Below are positions 11,524 to 21,622 of a stretch of DNA of 64,000 nucleotides, piece by piece. The notes under the pieces were generated by a model. That model was not told the origin of the DNA. It ran no database searches and saw only the letters and a program-made list of their open reading frames with translations. Source of the DNA: Citrobacter youngae (GTDB lineage: Bacteria > Pseudomonadota > Gammaproteobacteria > Enterobacterales > Enterobacteriaceae); contig NZ_RPOI01000004.1 in assembly GCF_003818115.1 (NCBI RefSeq), positions 124,001-188,000 of the forward strand, read 5' to 3'. Each line of letters begins with the position of its first letter. Positions within the stretch are counted from its first letter, which is position 1. The position numbers and the translations under genes were made by a program.

Positions 11524-12864
11524 TTAGTGGCGGCCGAAAACGGGACGTTTACGGTCAAAAGTCCATCCGGGGATCAGATACTGCATTGGGCCTGCGTCAT
11601 TACGCGCGCCGCCGGGCAGCGCCTTATAGGCTTCATGCGCTTTCTGCACCTGATCCCAGTCCAGTTCCACGCCCAGACCGGGCGCATCGGGTACCGCAAT
11701 TTTTCCGTTTTTAATCTCCAGCGGATTTTTGGTCAGGCGGCAATCACCCTCCTGCCAGATCCAGTGGGTATCAATAGCCGTTGGATTACCCGGCGCAGCC
11801 GCACCGACGTGGGTGAACATCGCCAGCGAAATATCAAAGTGGTTATTAGAATGGCATCCCCAGGTCAGGCCCCAGTCATCGCACAACTGCGCCACGCGTA
11901 CCGCGCCGGAAAGCGTCCAGAAGTGCGGATCGGCCAGCGGAATATCGACTGCATTCAGCATTACCGCGTGGCCCATTTCGCGCCAGTTGGTAGCAATCAT
12001 GTTGGTCGCCACCGGCAAACCAGTCGCGCGGCGGAACTCGGCCATCACTTCGCGCCCGGAAAAGCCCTGTTCAGCGCCGCACGGATCTTCGGCATAGGTC
12101 AGCACATCATTCAGGCCTTTGCACAGGGAGATGGCTTCATCCAGCAGCCAGGCACCGTTTGGATCGACGGTAATACGCGCATCCGGGAAACATTTTTTCA
12201 GCGCACGAGCGGTGTCGATTTCCTGCTCGCCCGGCAGCACACCGCCCTTCAGTTTGAAATCTTTAAAGCCATAACGATCCTGTGACGCCTGCGCCAGACG
12301 CACCACCGCGTCGCTGGTCATCGCTTGCTGGTGACGTAATTGATACCACTCATGTTTACCCGGCGTACTTTCCAGATACGGCAAATCGGTTTTGCAGCGA
12401 TCACCTACATAGAACAGATACCCGAGCACGGTCACTGCATCACGCTGCTTACCCGGACCTAACAGCTCGCAGACCGGTACATTCAGCGCTTTGCCCAGCA
12501 GATCCAGCAGCGCGGCCTCCAGTGCCGCCACCGCATTGACGCGCAGCTCAAATGTCCAGGCACCTTTGCCGAAAGTATCAAAGTCAGCAGCCTGATTGCC
12601 TTTATGTACCTGCTGGACCACCTTATTCAGGCGGGCCACTTCCTGACCCAATACCATCGGGATAGCGTCAACCAGAGTCTGATAAATCACTTCACCGCCC
12701 GGCGCTTCACCGACGCCGGTATTACCGGCGTTATCGGTAAGAACCACAATATTGCGAGTGAAATATGCGTTGTGCGCACCGCCAATATTGAGCAGCATGC
12801 TGTCATGCCCGGCCACCGGGATGACCTTCATATCGGTAATAACGGGGCTTGATTGTGTTGTCAT
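11524..12864 (-). CDS. gudX: glucarate dehydratase-related protein
   Basis: Paralogue of GudD in the enolase superfamily. In E. coli the purified homologue has only low glucarate dehydratase activity, and its physiological role is unclear. The same landmark motifs are present: [45 protein letters not shown] and [12 protein letters not shown], where the neighbour of the His base reads GCHS rather than GSHS. Three consecutive ATG codons occur at 12870-12862, the first overlapping the gudP stop. The third ([14 protein letters not shown], 446 residues) gives the family length and sits 8 nt from AGGA, so I chose it. This is translational coupling to gudP. Confidence 0.93.
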   Translation of the reverse strand: MTTQSSPVITDMKVIPVAGHDSMLLNIGGAHNAYFTRNIVVLTDNAGNTGVGEAPGGEVIYQTLVDAIPMVLGQEVARLNKVVQQVHKGNQAADFDTFGKGAWTFELRVNAVAALEAALLDLLGKALNVPVCELLGPGKQRDAVTVLGYLFYVGDRCKTDLPYLESTPGKHEWYQLRHQQAMTSDAVVRLAQASQDRYGFKDFKLKGGVLPGEQEIDTARALKKCFPDARITVDPNGAWLLDEAISLCKGLNDVLTYAEDPCGAEQGFSGREVMAEFRRATGLPVATNMIATNWREMGHAVMLNAVDIPLADPHFWTLSGAVRVAQLCDDWGLTWGCHSNNHFDISLAMFTHVGAAAPGNPTAIDTHWIWQEGDCRLTKNPLEIKNGKIAVPDAPGLGVELDWDQVQKAHEAYKALPGGARNDAGPMQYLIPGWTFDRKRPVFGRH

Positions 12865-12866
12865 CA

Positions 12867-14219
12867 TCATTGTCCTGCGACAGGTTTCAGTTCGATACGT
12901 TTAATATCACCGACCAGCACCAGATAGCTCACCACAGCAATCAGCGCATGCACCCCAACGTAAATCAAGGCACCATTAAACGACCCCGTCGTGCCCACAA
13001 TGTAGCCAATAGCAATCGGTGTCACGATGCCGGAGATATTACCGAACATGTTGAACAGACCGCCGCTCAGGCCGCTAATCTCTTTGGGGGCCGTGTCTGC
13101 CATTACCGCCCAGCCCAGTGCACCAATACCTTTACCGAAGAAAGCCAGCGCCATAAAGCCGATAATCATCCACTCAACGTTGACGTAGTTACAGAACACC
13201 ATCACCATTGACAGCAACATACCCAACACGATTGGCGTTTTGCGGGCGATATTCAGCGAACCGGTGCGACGCATCAGCCAGTCGGAAATAATGCCGCCGA
13301 GCACGCCGCCTGCGAATCCGCAAATAGCCGGGACCGACGCGACAAATCCCGCTTTCAGAATCGACATACCGCGCGCCTGTACCAGATAGACCGGGAACCA
13401 GGTGATAAAGAAGTAGGTCAGCGCGTTAATACAGTACTGACCGATGTAGATACCAATCATCATGCGGGAACCCAACAACTGTTTGATTTGTCCCCATTTC
13501 ACGCTGAACGGAACTTTAGCTTTAGCGGCTGCCTGATCCATGTTGATCAGTGCGCCACCTTCGGCAATGTAATCCAGCTCTTTTTGGTTTACATCCGGGT
13601 GCTGGTTTGGTTCATGAATCACCTTCAGCCAGACAAAGCTGATGATGATCCCGAGTCCGCCCATAAAGAAGAATACGTGTGACCAGCCTACTTCGTGGGT
13701 CAGCCAGCCCATGATTGGCGCGAAGATAACGGTGGCAAAGTACTGCGCAGAGTTAAAGATTGCGACCGCCGTGCCCCTCTCCTGTGCCGGGAACCATGCA
13801 GCAACTATGCGACTGTTGCCGGGGAAGGATGGCGCTTCAGCTAACCCCACAAGGAAGCGCAGGGTAAACAACGCAACGATAATGCCGAAGCCGCTAAAGA
13901 TATCGACAAAGCCCTGCAGCAGGGTAAACATGGACCAGATAAAGATGGACCAGAAATAAACGCGTTTTGAACCAAAGCGGTCAAGCAACCAGCCGCCGGG
14001 GATCTGGCCGATAACATAGGCCCATGAAAAAGCGGAAAATACATACCCCATCCCGACGGCATCAAGGCCAATGTCTTTGGCCATCTCCGAACCGGCAATG
14101 GATAAGGTGGCGCGATCGCCGTAGTTGAAGGATGTGACGATAAACAACATCACCACTATCCAGTAGCGAGCGTTAGTGCGTTTTTCCGCGCTGCTCGCCG
14201 CCTGACTTAATGAACTCAT
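12867..14219 (-). CDS. gudP: D-glucarate/galactarate MFS transporter
   Basis: Inner-membrane proton-linked importer of the anion:cation symporter family in the MFS. It brings in D-glucarate and related aldarates. It has 450 residues and twelve predicted hydrophobic segments starting at about residue 20 ([20 protein letters not shown]), with the loop 2-3 motif [14 protein letters not shown] near 75-88. The start ATG ending at 14219 ([20 protein letters not shown]) follows AGGAGTGCAACA. The open frame extends 16 codons upstream without support. First gene of gudPXD, which in E. coli is activated by CdaR (SdaR). Confidence 0.96.
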   Translation of the reverse strand: MSSLSQAASSAEKRTNARYWIVVMLFIVTSFNYGDRATLSIAGSEMAKDIGLDAVGMGYVFSAFSWAYVIGQIPGGWLLDRFGSKRVYFWSIFIWSMFTLLQGFVDIFSGFGIIVALFTLRFLVGLAEAPSFPGNSRIVAAWFPAQERGTAVAIFNSAQYFATVIFAPIMGWLTHEVGWSHVFFFMGGLGIIISFVWLKVIHEPNQHPDVNQKELDYIAEGGALINMDQAAAKAKVPFSVKWGQIKQLLGSRMMIGIYIGQYCINALTYFFITWFPVYLVQARGMSILKAGFVASVPAICGFAGGVLGGIISDWLMRRTGSLNIARKTPIVLGMLLSMVMVFCNYVNVEWMIIGFMALAFFGKGIGALGWAVMADTAPKEISGLSGGLFNMFGNISGIVTPIAIGYIVGTTGSFNGALIYVGVHALIAVVSYLVLVGDIKRIELKPVAGQ

Positions 14220-14565
14220 TGTTGCACTCCTGAATCGTGGCTTTCGCCAGTTCATTCTGTACAGCACCTGTAGGGTGATCAGAATGAGAGGTTAGTGTGT
14301 GGCAGTTTTGGTACAGCTCAGGGCCGTTTTATTCTGACTCGCTGCCTTTTCGGGAACTGACGGGAAAAGTATATGAAGGAGTGCCTCTTACCCTCACCGT
14401 GCAAAAACACAACATTGCGAGGGGTGAATGAGGTTGTTTATGGCATAAGCCTAAGGGAATGGAAGATGCTTCACGAAATTGGCGTTTGAGGGGGATTTAT
14501 TGCCGGGTAATGGCGACGCCTTACCCGGCTTATGATTCGAACTGTGCGGATGGTTGGGTAATATT
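14220..14565. promoter_or_regulatory. gudP upstream region with REP-like inverted repeat
   Basis: 346 bp without a gene. The gudP-proximal part must hold the gud promoter and, from E. coli knowledge, a CdaR site, which I cannot place by eye. At the yqcA-proximal side an inverted repeat GCCGGGTAA / TTACCCGGC (14502-14510 and 14521-14529) with inner TGGCGACGCC resembles a divergent REP unit and may end yqcA transcripts. Confidence 0.5.
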
Positions 14566-15015
14566 CTATTTGAGGAGCGTTGCCCAGTGTTCTACCCAAG
14601 GGTTGGATTCGCTTTCCGGTTCCGGATGTTCACCGGCATCAATCAGCAGCATCTCACCTACACGCTGGGCGCTCTGTTCCTGCAAAAGCGCATCAAACTG
14701 CTTACCACCGCCGCAGAAATTGGCATATGAACTGTCACCGAGCGCAATAATGCCGTAGTGAACGTCGGGCTGAAAACCCAGTTGGTCTTTAATTCCCTGA
14801 AACAGCGGCACGATGCTGTCCGGCAGATCGCCTTGTCCCGTCGTTGACGTTACGACCAGGATGTACTTGTCTTTGTACTTTTCCCAGTCAGCCAGTTCCG
14901 GATCTTCATAAACCGTAGCTTTATGCCCCTGATTTGCGAGGATAGCTTCGGCCTCTTCGGCAACCAGCAGCGCGTTTCCGTACATCGTGCCGACAAAAAT
15001 TCCAATTTCCGCCAT
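14566..15015 (-). CDS. yqcA: flavodoxin-like protein YqcA
   Basis: Short-chain FMN-binding electron carrier of the flavodoxin/MioC type. 149 residues. The FMN phosphate loop is [19 protein letters not shown] (6-24), followed by [12 protein letters not shown] near 57-68 and [18 protein letters not shown] near 91-108, all flavodoxin landmarks. The physiological partner is not known to me. It sits 19 bp after truC on the same strand in the yqcC-truC-yqcA cluster, the same order as in E. coli. Confidence 0.94.
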   Translation of the reverse strand: MAEIGIFVGTMYGNALLVAEEAEAILANQGHKATVYEDPELADWEKYKDKYILVVTSTTGQGDLPDSIVPLFQGIKDQLGFQPDVHYGIIALGDSSYANFCGGGKQFDALLQEQSAQRVGEMLLIDAGEHPEPESESNPWVEHWATLLK

Positions 15016-15034
15016 AACCGTAATCTCCTGGGAC

Positions 15035-15817
15035 TTAAGAATCTATCTGCTTATCCTGACCTGACAGCTCGCTGAACTCAACCCTTTCATTCTCAGGGAG
15101 AAGTCCACGCCAGCCAAACTGTGATAGCGCCTGCATCCAGACGTCATCCAGCCCGGCGCGAATAACCAGAGGTTCACCGGTGAAGGGGTGCGTAAGTTCA
15201 AGCTGGCTGGCATGCAACATCAGGCGCTGGCAGCCAAAATGCTCTGCGGCGCTGCGGTTTTGTCGCAAATCACCGTGCTTGCTGTCGCCAATAATCGGAT
15301 GACGCAAATGCGCCAGGTGACGTCTGAGCTGGTGTTTTCGACCGGTTTTAGGATCCAGCTCCACCAGCCCGTAACGGGTGGTCGGATAACGTCCGGTCGC
15401 CACCGGCATTTCAACCGTCGCCAGGCCGCGATAATGGGTTACCGCAGGCTGTGGGCCTTTGTCGTCACGGGCAAATTTATCGGCAATCTTGTCCAGCTCT
15501 TCCACCAAAGGATAATCCAGCACGGCATCATCCATCAGCCAGCCACGCACAATCGCATGATAGCGTTTTTGGATTTGATGCTGCTCAAACTGCTGTGCCA
15601 GCCGTCGTCCGGCCTCGCTGGACAGCCCCATCAACAGCACACCGGATGTCGGTCTGTCGAGTCGGTGGGCGGTAAAAACGTGCTGACCAATCTGGTCGCG
15701 CACCGTTTGCATTACCACCACTTTCTCATCGCGGTCGAGCCAACTGCGATGAACCAGCCAGCCCGAAGGTTTGTTGACTGCAACCAGCCATTGGTCCTGA
15801 TAGAGAATCTCCAGCAT
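15035..15817 (-). CDS. truC: tRNA pseudouridine(65) synthase
   Basis: Makes pseudouridine at position 65 in the T stem of certain tRNAs. RluA-family fold, 260 residues. The catalytic aspartate is Asp54 in [13 protein letters not shown] (49-61), followed by [10 protein letters not shown] near 104-113 and the [26 protein letters not shown] block near 176-200. No S4 domain, as expected for TruC. Its ATG shares one base with the stop codon of yqcC (TGATG at 15819-15815), so translation is probably coupled. Confidence 0.96.
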   Translation of the reverse strand: MLEILYQDQWLVAVNKPSGWLVHRSWLDRDEKVVVMQTVRDQIGQHVFTAHRLDRPTSGVLLMGLSSEAGRRLAQQFEQHQIQKRYHAIVRGWLMDDAVLDYPLVEELDKIADKFARDDKGPQPAVTHYRGLATVEMPVATGRYPTTRYGLVELDPKTGRKHQLRRHLAHLRHPIIGDSKHGDLRQNRSAAEHFGCQRLMLHASQLELTHPFTGEPLVIRAGLDDVWMQALSQFGWRGLLPENERVEFSELSGQDKQIDS

Positions 15818-16146
15818 CAGGCGTTATCACTGGTAAATAGCGCATCCAGATCCTGCAATGCAATCAGGATCACATCGCGCTGTGGATGATCGGCTGCCAG
15901 CGCCATTTCATAATATGGCGCAATAGCGAACGCTTCTGGAAGTGGCTGCGCATTATCAAGCAGCGCATACATGCGGGGAATCAACACCCACTGCAGCCAT
16001 TCAACCGGCTCCATGGTATCCATACAAAAAGGCTGCGTGCTGGAAAACAGATGCGCTTCTGGCTCATCCATCCGCCAGTGATTATGTTCACGCAGCAGTG
16101 CTTCAAGCGCATGCAACTGCTCGCGCACACGGTCATGAGTCGTCAT
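15817..16146 (-). CDS. yqcC: YqcC family protein
   Basis: Small soluble helical protein of 109 residues, conserved in enterobacteria and without an established function. The sequence starts MTTHDRVREQLHALEALLREH, contains aromatic-rich WLQWVLIPRMYALLDN near 55-70, and ends DALFTSDNA. The frame is open 25 codons upstream to a false start within the sequence between csrB and the gene; the ATG ending at 16146 follows TGAGGTTAATTTC and matches E. coli. It is the first gene of yqcC-truC-yqcA. The upstream neighbour is the csrB terminator, so read-through from csrB should be limited. Confidence 0.92.
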   Translation of the reverse strand: MTTHDRVREQLHALEALLREHNHWRMDEPEAHLFSSTQPFCMDTMEPVEWLQWVLIPRMYALLDNAQPLPEAFAIAPYYEMALAADHPQRDVILIALQDLDALFTSDNA

Positions 16147-16205
16147 GAAATTAACCTCAATGATGAAAAATCTGGCGCGAAGAATAGCACCAGTAGAAAG
16201 GAAAT

Positions 16206-16239
16206 AAAAAAAAGGGAGCACTGTAAAAACAGTGCTCCC
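16206..16239 (-). terminator. csrB intrinsic terminator
   Basis: An 11-bp perfect stem GGGAGCACTGT / ACAGTGCTCCC (16214-16224 and 16229-16239) with a 4-nt loop is followed, reading leftward, by eight T residues (16213-16206). Confidence 0.95.
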
Positions 16240-16569
16240 GGTTCGTTTCGCAGCATTCCAGCTACTTTTAGTGCTCCCTGCTCATCCGTGACAACTTTTC
16301 CTGTGGTCTTGCGACCGCGTTCATCCTGAACTTTTGCATCCTGCTCACATCACCCCGATGTGAAAACTTCATCCTGAAGTTTCCTGGCCATCCTGACCCG
16401 CCGAACATCCTGACCGGCTCTCGTTCTCCATCCTGGAGGTGTCCTTTAACGCTTCCCGCGTTTTCCTCTTTGCTTCATCCTGAAACCTGTCCTTGCAGCA
16501 CCGTCCTGGTGTGTCCTGCCGAAGTGTCATCATCCTGATGTTCACTTCGTTGTGCGACTCCTTGTCGAC
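16206..16569 (-). ncRNA. csrB: CsrB small RNA, CsrA-titrating
   Basis: Regulatory RNA that sequesters the translational regulator CsrA through many GGA motifs held in hairpin loops. The leftward transcript would start at GTCGAC (16569), as in E. coli CsrB, and end after the terminator at 16206, about 364 nt (E. coli about 369). By eye I count about 22 GGA triplets, eight of them in CAGGATG contexts, with hairpins such as ACTTCAGGATGAAGT, CTCCAGGATGGAG and TTCAGGATGAA. The position between syd and yqcC is the standard csrB location. No open reading frame occupies this stretch. Confidence 0.96.
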
Positions 16570-16742
16570 AGAGATAGAATCGCCTGTTTCGCATTGTCTT
16601 ACAAGACACTTACAGACATACCCTAATGATTATTTTCATATGAAAGTTATCAATAAAACATTAACCAATTGAATTATAAATAGTTAACATTATATCGGTC
16701 GATGAAGTCTTTACTGAACACCTGGCAATCTCCTACAGGGTT

Positions 16743-16760
16743 TGTAAGAGATCTCTCACA
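16743..16760. promoter_or_regulatory. probable UvrY (SirA) binding site upstream of csrB
   Basis: TGTAAGAGATCTCTCACA is an 18-bp near-perfect inverted repeat matching the TGTAAGAGATCTCTTACA element known upstream of csrB in E. coli. Its centre is about 182 bp before the csrB start. A second, shorter palindrome, TGTCTTACAAGACA (16595-16608), lies just upstream of the csrB promoter and may be another site. Inference rests on sequence and position. Confidence 0.75.
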
Positions 16761-16779
16761 CGCCCTAGGGCAAACTGGA

Positions 16780-17325
16780 TTACAGAACAGGCTTAAGTTG
16801 AGTAAGAAATTCCGCAAGCGAGGCCGCCAGAACCGTCCGTTTACGGGTTCCCAGCGTCTCCTTGCAGACTTCCCCAGACAAGTTGCACACTGAAATAACA
16901 TCAAGTTCATTGTCCAGTGCGGCAATAAAAAGCGTAGGAGAGAGCTTAAGGCGTTTTTGCGTAACCAGGTGGCCGATCAGGTTTTCCTGTACGCGCCTGA
17001 AGTCATCTTCAGACCAGGTTTGCAGCAGAGTAAGTTTCTCATCCGCAAATTGTGCGTGCATGTCCCCGGCAAACTGGGTGGTATAAAACGCATGAACAGC
17101 GGGTTGTACCACAATATCAAAGGCGCGTTCAACCGCGTTTACATTCGGCTCGCCCACAAAAGGCTGCGGTTGCCAGTACACCGCATCGTTCGTGGAGGAG
17201 ATGATGCACGGAGACGGTACGCCATACAGCTCTTCACTCAGCGGCCAGCTGCCGTTTTTTTCATGCCATGCATCGCAATAACGCGTCGTAAAGGCTGCCA
17301 ACGCCTGTGCTGTCAATTCGTCCAC
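16780..17325 (-). CDS. syd: SecY-interacting protein Syd
   Basis: Cytoplasmic-face peripheral protein that binds SecY and is thought to monitor SecYEG complex integrity. It has 181 residues, the E. coli length, and is alike throughout: the start is [21 protein letters not shown], then [13 protein letters not shown] near 28-40, [28 protein letters not shown] near 66-93, and a C-terminal [21 protein letters not shown]. It is divergent from queF with 68 bp between starts. The csrB regulatory element lies just downstream of its 3-prime end. Confidence 0.96.
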   Translation of the reverse strand: MDELTAQALAAFTTRYCDAWHEKNGSWPLSEELYGVPSPCIISSTNDAVYWQPQPFVGEPNVNAVERAFDIVVQPAVHAFYTTQFAGDMHAQFADEKLTLLQTWSEDDFRRVQENLIGHLVTQKRLKLSPTLFIAALDNELDVISVCNLSGEVCKETLGTRKRTVLAASLAEFLTQLKPVL

Positions 17326-17393
17326 TGATTTCTCTCTTCACAAAAGCCAGGATACACTTGTCGCATAGTGTATCTGGTTTATGACGGTGAAAC

Positions 17394-18242
17394 ATGTCCT
17401 CTTATGAAAATCATCAGGCGCTTGACGGCCTGACTCTCGGAAAATCAACGGATTACCGGGATATTTACGACGCCAGCCTGCTGCAGGGTGTTCCGCGCAG
17501 CCTGAACCGCGACCCGCTGGATCTAAAGGCCGATAATCTGCCTTTTCACGGCGCCGATATCTGGACGCTGTATGAACTGTCATGGCTGAATGCCAACGGC
17601 TTACCGCAGGTTGCGGTCGGCCATGTGGAGCTGGATTACACCAGCGTTAATCTGATTGAATCAAAAAGTTTTAAGCTGTATCTGAACAGTTTTAATCAGA
17701 CGCGTTTTGACTCATGGGAACACGTCCGTCAGACGCTGGAACACGATCTACGCGCCTGCGCGCAAGGTGATGTCAGCGTAGCGCTCTATCGTCTTGACGA
17801 ACAGGAAGGGCAGCCGATAGCCCACTTCAATGGCACCTGTATCGACAATCAGGATATCGTCATCGATAACTACCAGTTCAGCACCGACTATCTGGAAAAT
17901 GCCGTAAGCGGTGAAAAAGCGGTGGAAGAGACGCTGGTCAGCCATCTGCTAAAATCCAACTGCCTGATCACCCACCAGCCTGACTGGGGTTCCATACAAA
18001 TTCAGTATCGCGGTCGCAAAATCGACAGGGAAAAGTTGCTGCGCTATCTGGTCTCCTTCCGCCACCACAATGAATTTCACGAGCAGTGTGTGGAACGCAT
18101 TTTCAATGACCTGCTGCGTTTCTGTCAGCCGGAGAAACTGAGCGTATACGCACGCTACACGCGACGCGGCGGCCTCGATATCAACCCATGGCGCACCAAC
18201 ACAGATTTCACCCCCGCAACAGGCAGACTGGTGCGTCAGTAA
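17394..18242 (+). CDS. queF: 7-cyano-7-deazaguanine reductase (preQ1 synthase)
   Basis: NADPH-dependent reductase that converts the nitrile preQ0 to the amine preQ1 for queuosine synthesis. It is the long, two-half QueF form at 282 residues. The NADPH-binding signature [11 protein letters not shown] lies near 90-100, and the catalytic Cys-Asp pair is in [18 protein letters not shown] near 188-205. The start ATG at 17394 follows a short divergent promoter region shared with syd. Stand-alone gene with ppnN following 113 bp downstream. Confidence 0.97.
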   Translation: MSSYENHQALDGLTLGKSTDYRDIYDASLLQGVPRSLNRDPLDLKADNLPFHGADIWTLYELSWLNANGLPQVAVGHVELDYTSVNLIESKSFKLYLNSFNQTRFDSWEHVRQTLEHDLRACAQGDVSVALYRLDEQEGQPIAHFNGTCIDNQDIVIDNYQFSTDYLENAVSGEKAVEETLVSHLLKSNCLITHQPDWGSIQIQYRGRKIDREKLLRYLVSFRHHNEFHEQCVERIFNDLLRFCQPEKLSVYARYTRRGGLDINPWRTNTDFTPATGRLVRQ

Positions 18243-18355
18243 TCTTTTTTCTCAATTTTGCGTGTCGGATTCCGCGCGCAGGGTTGTGAAAGGTCATAAG
18301 CCAGGGCTATTGTAATCAGTAGAGGATGATATCTCTCGTCCCGTAAGGAGTTTAC

Positions 18356-19720
18356 TTGATTACACATATTAGCCCGCTTGGCTCAATGGACATGTTGTCG
18401 CAGCTGGAAGTCGATATGCTTAAACGCACGGCCAGCAGCGACCTGTATCAACTGTTTCGTAACTGTTCGCTTGCCGTTCTGAACTCCGGCAGTTTGACAG
18501 ACAACAGCAAAGAGCTGCTGTCTCGTTTTGAAAGTTTCGACATTAACGTGCTGCGCCGTGAACGCGGCGTGAAGCTGGAACTGATCAACCCACCTGAAGA
18601 CGCGTTTGTCGATGGGCGCATCATTCGCGCGCTGCAGGCTAACCTGTTTGCCGTGCTGCGCGACATTCTGTTCGTCAATGGCCAGATCCATAACGCCGGT
18701 CGTTTTCAGCATCTGGATCTCGAAAGCTCGGTCCATATCACCAACCTCGTATTCTCGATCCTGCGTAATGCCCGGGCGCTGCACGTCGGTGAAGCGCCGA
18801 ACATGGTCGTCTGCTGGGGCGGTCACTCAATCAACGAAAATGAGTACCTGTACGCCCGTCGCGTCGGCACCCAGTTGGGCCTGCGCGAACTGAACATCTG
18901 TACCGGCTGCGGTCCAGGGGCGATGGAAGCGCCAATGAAAGGCGCCGCGGTCGGCCACGCTCAGCAGCGCTACAAAGACAGCCGCTTTATTGGCATGACC
19001 GAACCGTCAATCATCGCCGCTGAACCGCCTAACCCGCTGGTAAACGAACTGATCATCATGCCGGACATTGAAAAACGTCTGGAAGCGTTCGTACGTATCG
19101 CCCACGGTATTATCATCTTCCCGGGTGGCGTAGGGACAGCAGAAGAGCTGCTGTATCTGCTGGGGATCCTGATGAATCCGGCCAACAAAGATCAAGTTCT
19201 GCCATTGATCCTGACCGGGCCAAAAGAGAGCGCCGATTACTTCCGCGTGCTGGACGAATTTATCGTGCACACGCTGGGAGAAGAGGCGCGCCGTCACTAT
19301 CGCATTATCATTGACGATGCAGCGGAAGTCGCTCGCCTGATGAAAAAAGCGATGCCGCTGGTGAAAGAGAACCGCCGAGACACCGGTGATGCCTACAGCT
19401 TTAACTGGTCAATTCGTATCGCACCTGATTTGCAGATGCCGTTCGAACCGTCCCACGAAAACATGGCGAATCTGAAACTGTATCCAGACCAGCCTGTTGA
19501 AGTGCTGGCTGCAGACCTGCGTCGCGCATTCTCCGGGATTGTCGCGGGGAACGTGAAAGAAGTCGGCATTCGCGCCATTGAAGAGTTTGGCCCGTACAAA
19601 ATCCACGGTGACCCTGAGATGATGCGCCGCATGGACGATCTCCTGCAGGGCTTTGTTGCACAACATCGTATGAAGTTACCGGGCACTGCGTATATCCCGT
19701 GCTACGAGATCTGCGCATAA
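18356..19720 (+). CDS. ppnN: pyrimidine/purine nucleotide 5'-monophosphate nucleosidase
   Basis: Cleaves nucleoside monophosphates to base and ribose 5-phosphate. The E. coli enzyme (YgdH) is stimulated by (p)ppGpp. 454 residues. The central Rossmann/LOG-like core shows [20 protein letters not shown] near 183-202 and [20 protein letters not shown] near 255-274, the PGGxGTxxE nucleotide-binding signature. Translation starts at an unusual TTG (18356) eight bases after AAGGAG; E. coli ygdH also uses this start. A strong terminator follows. Confidence 0.95.
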   Translation: MITHISPLGSMDMLSQLEVDMLKRTASSDLYQLFRNCSLAVLNSGSLTDNSKELLSRFESFDINVLRRERGVKLELINPPEDAFVDGRIIRALQANLFAVLRDILFVNGQIHNAGRFQHLDLESSVHITNLVFSILRNARALHVGEAPNMVVCWGGHSINENEYLYARRVGTQLGLRELNICTGCGPGAMEAPMKGAAVGHAQQRYKDSRFIGMTEPSIIAAEPPNPLVNELIIMPDIEKRLEAFVRIAHGIIIFPGGVGTAEELLYLLGILMNPANKDQVLPLILTGPKESADYFRVLDEFIVHTLGEEARRHYRIIIDDAAEVARLMKKAMPLVKENRRDTGDAYSFNWSIRIAPDLQMPFEPSHENMANLKLYPDQPVEVLAADLRRAFSGIVAGNVKEVGIRAIEEFGPYKIHGDPEMMRRMDDLLQGFVAQHRMKLPGTAYIPCYEICA

Positions 19721-19770
19721 CCTTCAACACCCGCTAGCAGCGCTATAGCGGTGACAGTTTTGTCCATATC

Positions 19771-19807
19771 AAAGCCGGATTTGGCGCATCAGCCAACCGG
19801 CTTTTTT
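19771..19807 (+). terminator. ppnN intrinsic terminator
   Basis: AAAGCCGG-AT-TTGGC / GCCAA-CCGGCTTT hairpin (19771-19785 and 19792-19804) followed by a run of T residues. Remaining sequence up to 20279 is AT-rich sdaC promoter and leader without a gene. Confidence 0.92.
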
Positions 19808-20108
19808 AGTGATACCAGTCACATAGCTCACGCAATAACATAAATATCAATTATCTTTCGTCTGGCGAGCCCCAAAACGCAAACGATTACCTCCCAGGGG
19901 AAACCGTGATTTATCACCGCAAATTATAATTAGTCATCAGAATTCACTAAAAACAACAGTTTTTATAGCGCAACCCTCGTATCTTCGCGCCCTGTCTTTC
20001 ATGCCATATGTCGTTAATGTTAGCCTTCACGCCCGTAAATTCGCTTTGACTATTTTTTAACAGATTAATGGTCCAAATTTATCCACATAAAAGGTGGATT
20101 ATTGCATT

Positions 20109-20124
20109 TGAGATCGCGATCACT
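20109..20124. promoter_or_regulatory. CRP site upstream of sdaC
   Basis: TGAGA-TCGCGA-TCACT matches 8 of 10 core positions of the CRP consensus TGTGA-N6-TCACA. The E. coli sdaC gene is CRP-dependent and has a site of nearly this sequence. It lies about 155 bp before the sdaC start codon, within a long AT-rich leader. Confidence 0.65.
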
Positions 20125-20213
20125 GATACATTCATTACTTAAATGTATCTTTCCGCCCGAAAATTATTACGGCGAAAAATTATATAAAAATCGCTAAACG
20201 AATTTCGTTTTAC

Positions 20214-20257
20214 AGTCGGGTATTTTTTCATTGGATTGAACCCAAACCCGACTTTTT
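20214..20257 (+). promoter_or_regulatory. terminator-like hairpin in sdaC leader
   Basis: AGTCGGGT (20214-20221) and ACCCGACT (20246-20253) can form an 8-bp stem closed by a 24-nt loop, and the distal arm runs into TTTTT (20253-20257). The stem ends 22 nt before the sdaC ATG, overlapping the region before the AGGAG ribosome site. AACCC in the loop (20239-20243) offers a competing partner for GGGT (20218-20221). This looks like an attenuator, but function is inference. Confidence 0.5.
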
Positions 20258-20279
20258 AAGCTTCCTCCAGGAGAAACAG

Positions 20280-21569
20280 ATGGAAAACACGCAAACCAGC
20301 ACTATCGTTACGGGCCAGACCCGCAGCGCATGGCGCAAGACAGACACCATGTGGATGCTGGGCCTTTACGGCACGGCGATTGGCGCGGGTGTATTATTCC
20401 TGCCAATTAACGCAGGCGTTGGCGGTATGATCCCGCTGATCATCATGGCCATTCTTGCCTTCCCAATGACCTTCTTTGCTCACCGTGGTCTGACCCGCTT
20501 CGTGTTGTCCGGTAAAAATCCGGGTGAAGACATCACTGAAGTTGTAGAAGAACACTTTGGCGTTGGCGCAGGTAAACTGATTACTCTGCTCTACTTCTTC
20601 GCTATCTACCCCATTCTGCTGGTTTACAGCGTAGCAATCACCAATACCGTTGAAAGCTTCCTGACCCATCAGCTGGCGATTACTCCGCCGCCGCGTGCAA
20701 TCCTCTCTCTGATCCTGATTGTCGGCATGATGACCATCGTGCGCTTCGGTGAGCAGATGATCGTTAAGGCGATGAGCATCCTGGTATTCCCGTTCGTTGC
20801 GGCTCTGATGCTGCTGGCGCTGTACCTGATCCCTCAGTGGAGCGGTGCGATTCTGGAAACCATGTCTTTTGACTCTGCGGCAACCACCGGCAACGGCCTG
20901 CTGTTGACCCTGTGGCTGGCGATTCCGGTAATGGTGTTCTCCTTCAACCACTCCCCGATCATCTCCTCCTTCGCCGTGGCGAAGCGTGAAGAGTACGGTG
21001 ATGAAGCAGAGAAGAAATGCTCCAAGATTCTGGCATTCGCTCACATCATGATGGTACTGACCGTTATGTTCTTCGTCTTCAGCTGCGTATTCAGCCTGAC
21101 TCCGGCGGATCTGGCTGCAGCGAAAGAACAGAACATCTCTATCCTGTCTTACCTGGCAAACCACTTTAACGCACCGATTATTGCCTGGATGGCACCGATC
21201 ATCGCGATTATCGCTATCACCAAATCCTTCCTCGGCCACTACCTGGGCGCACGTGAAGGCTTCAACGGGATGGTGATTAAGTCTCTGCGCGGCAAAGGCA
21301 AATCCATCGAAATCAACAAACTGAACAAAATCACTGCACTGTTCATGCTGGTAACCACCTGGATTGTGGCGACGCTGAACCCGAGCATCCTCGGTATGAT
21401 TGAGACCCTGGGTGGCCCAATCATCGCGATGATTCTGTTCCTGATGCCGATGTATGCGATTCAGAAAGTACCGGCAATGCGTAAATACAGCGGCCATATC
21501 AGCAACGTGTTCGTTGTGATTATGGGCCTGATCGCTATCTCCGCTATTTTCTACTCTCTGTTCAGTTAA
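20280..21569 (+). CDS. sdaC: serine/proton symporter
   Basis: Inner-membrane L-serine importer of the hydroxy/aromatic amino acid permease (HAAAP) family. 429 residues with about eleven hydrophobic segments. The first begins near residue 24 ([20 protein letters not shown]), which holds the family GTxIGAGxLxLP signature. The ATG at 20280 follows CTCCAGGAGAAACAG. It is the first gene of sdaC-sdaB, with 53 bp between genes, so uptake and deamination of serine are co-transcribed. In E. coli this is controlled by CRP and Lrp. Confidence 0.97.
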   Translation: MENTQTSTIVTGQTRSAWRKTDTMWMLGLYGTAIGAGVLFLPINAGVGGMIPLIIMAILAFPMTFFAHRGLTRFVLSGKNPGEDITEVVEEHFGVGAGKLITLLYFFAIYPILLVYSVAITNTVESFLTHQLAITPPPRAILSLILIVGMMTIVRFGEQMIVKAMSILVFPFVAALMLLALYLIPQWSGAILETMSFDSAATTGNGLLLTLWLAIPVMVFSFNHSPIISSFAVAKREEYGDEAEKKCSKILAFAHIMMVLTVMFFVFSCVFSLTPADLAAAKEQNISILSYLANHFNAPIIAWMAPIIAIIAITKSFLGHYLGAREGFNGMVIKSLRGKGKSIEINKLNKITALFMLVTTWIVATLNPSILGMIETLGGPIIAMILFLMPMYAIQKVPAMRKYSGHISNVFVVIMGLIAISAIFYSLFS

Positions 21570-21622
21570 TTCCCCTGCGCCGCTCTTCGGGGCGGCGCAC
21601 CTCGATACACAATGGACGCCTC

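Noticed and set aside
20394..21497. 367-codon open frame antisense to sdaC
   Set aside because: The His/Gln/Asp-rich product is the typical reverse-strand translation of a membrane protein gene; sdaC is unambiguous.
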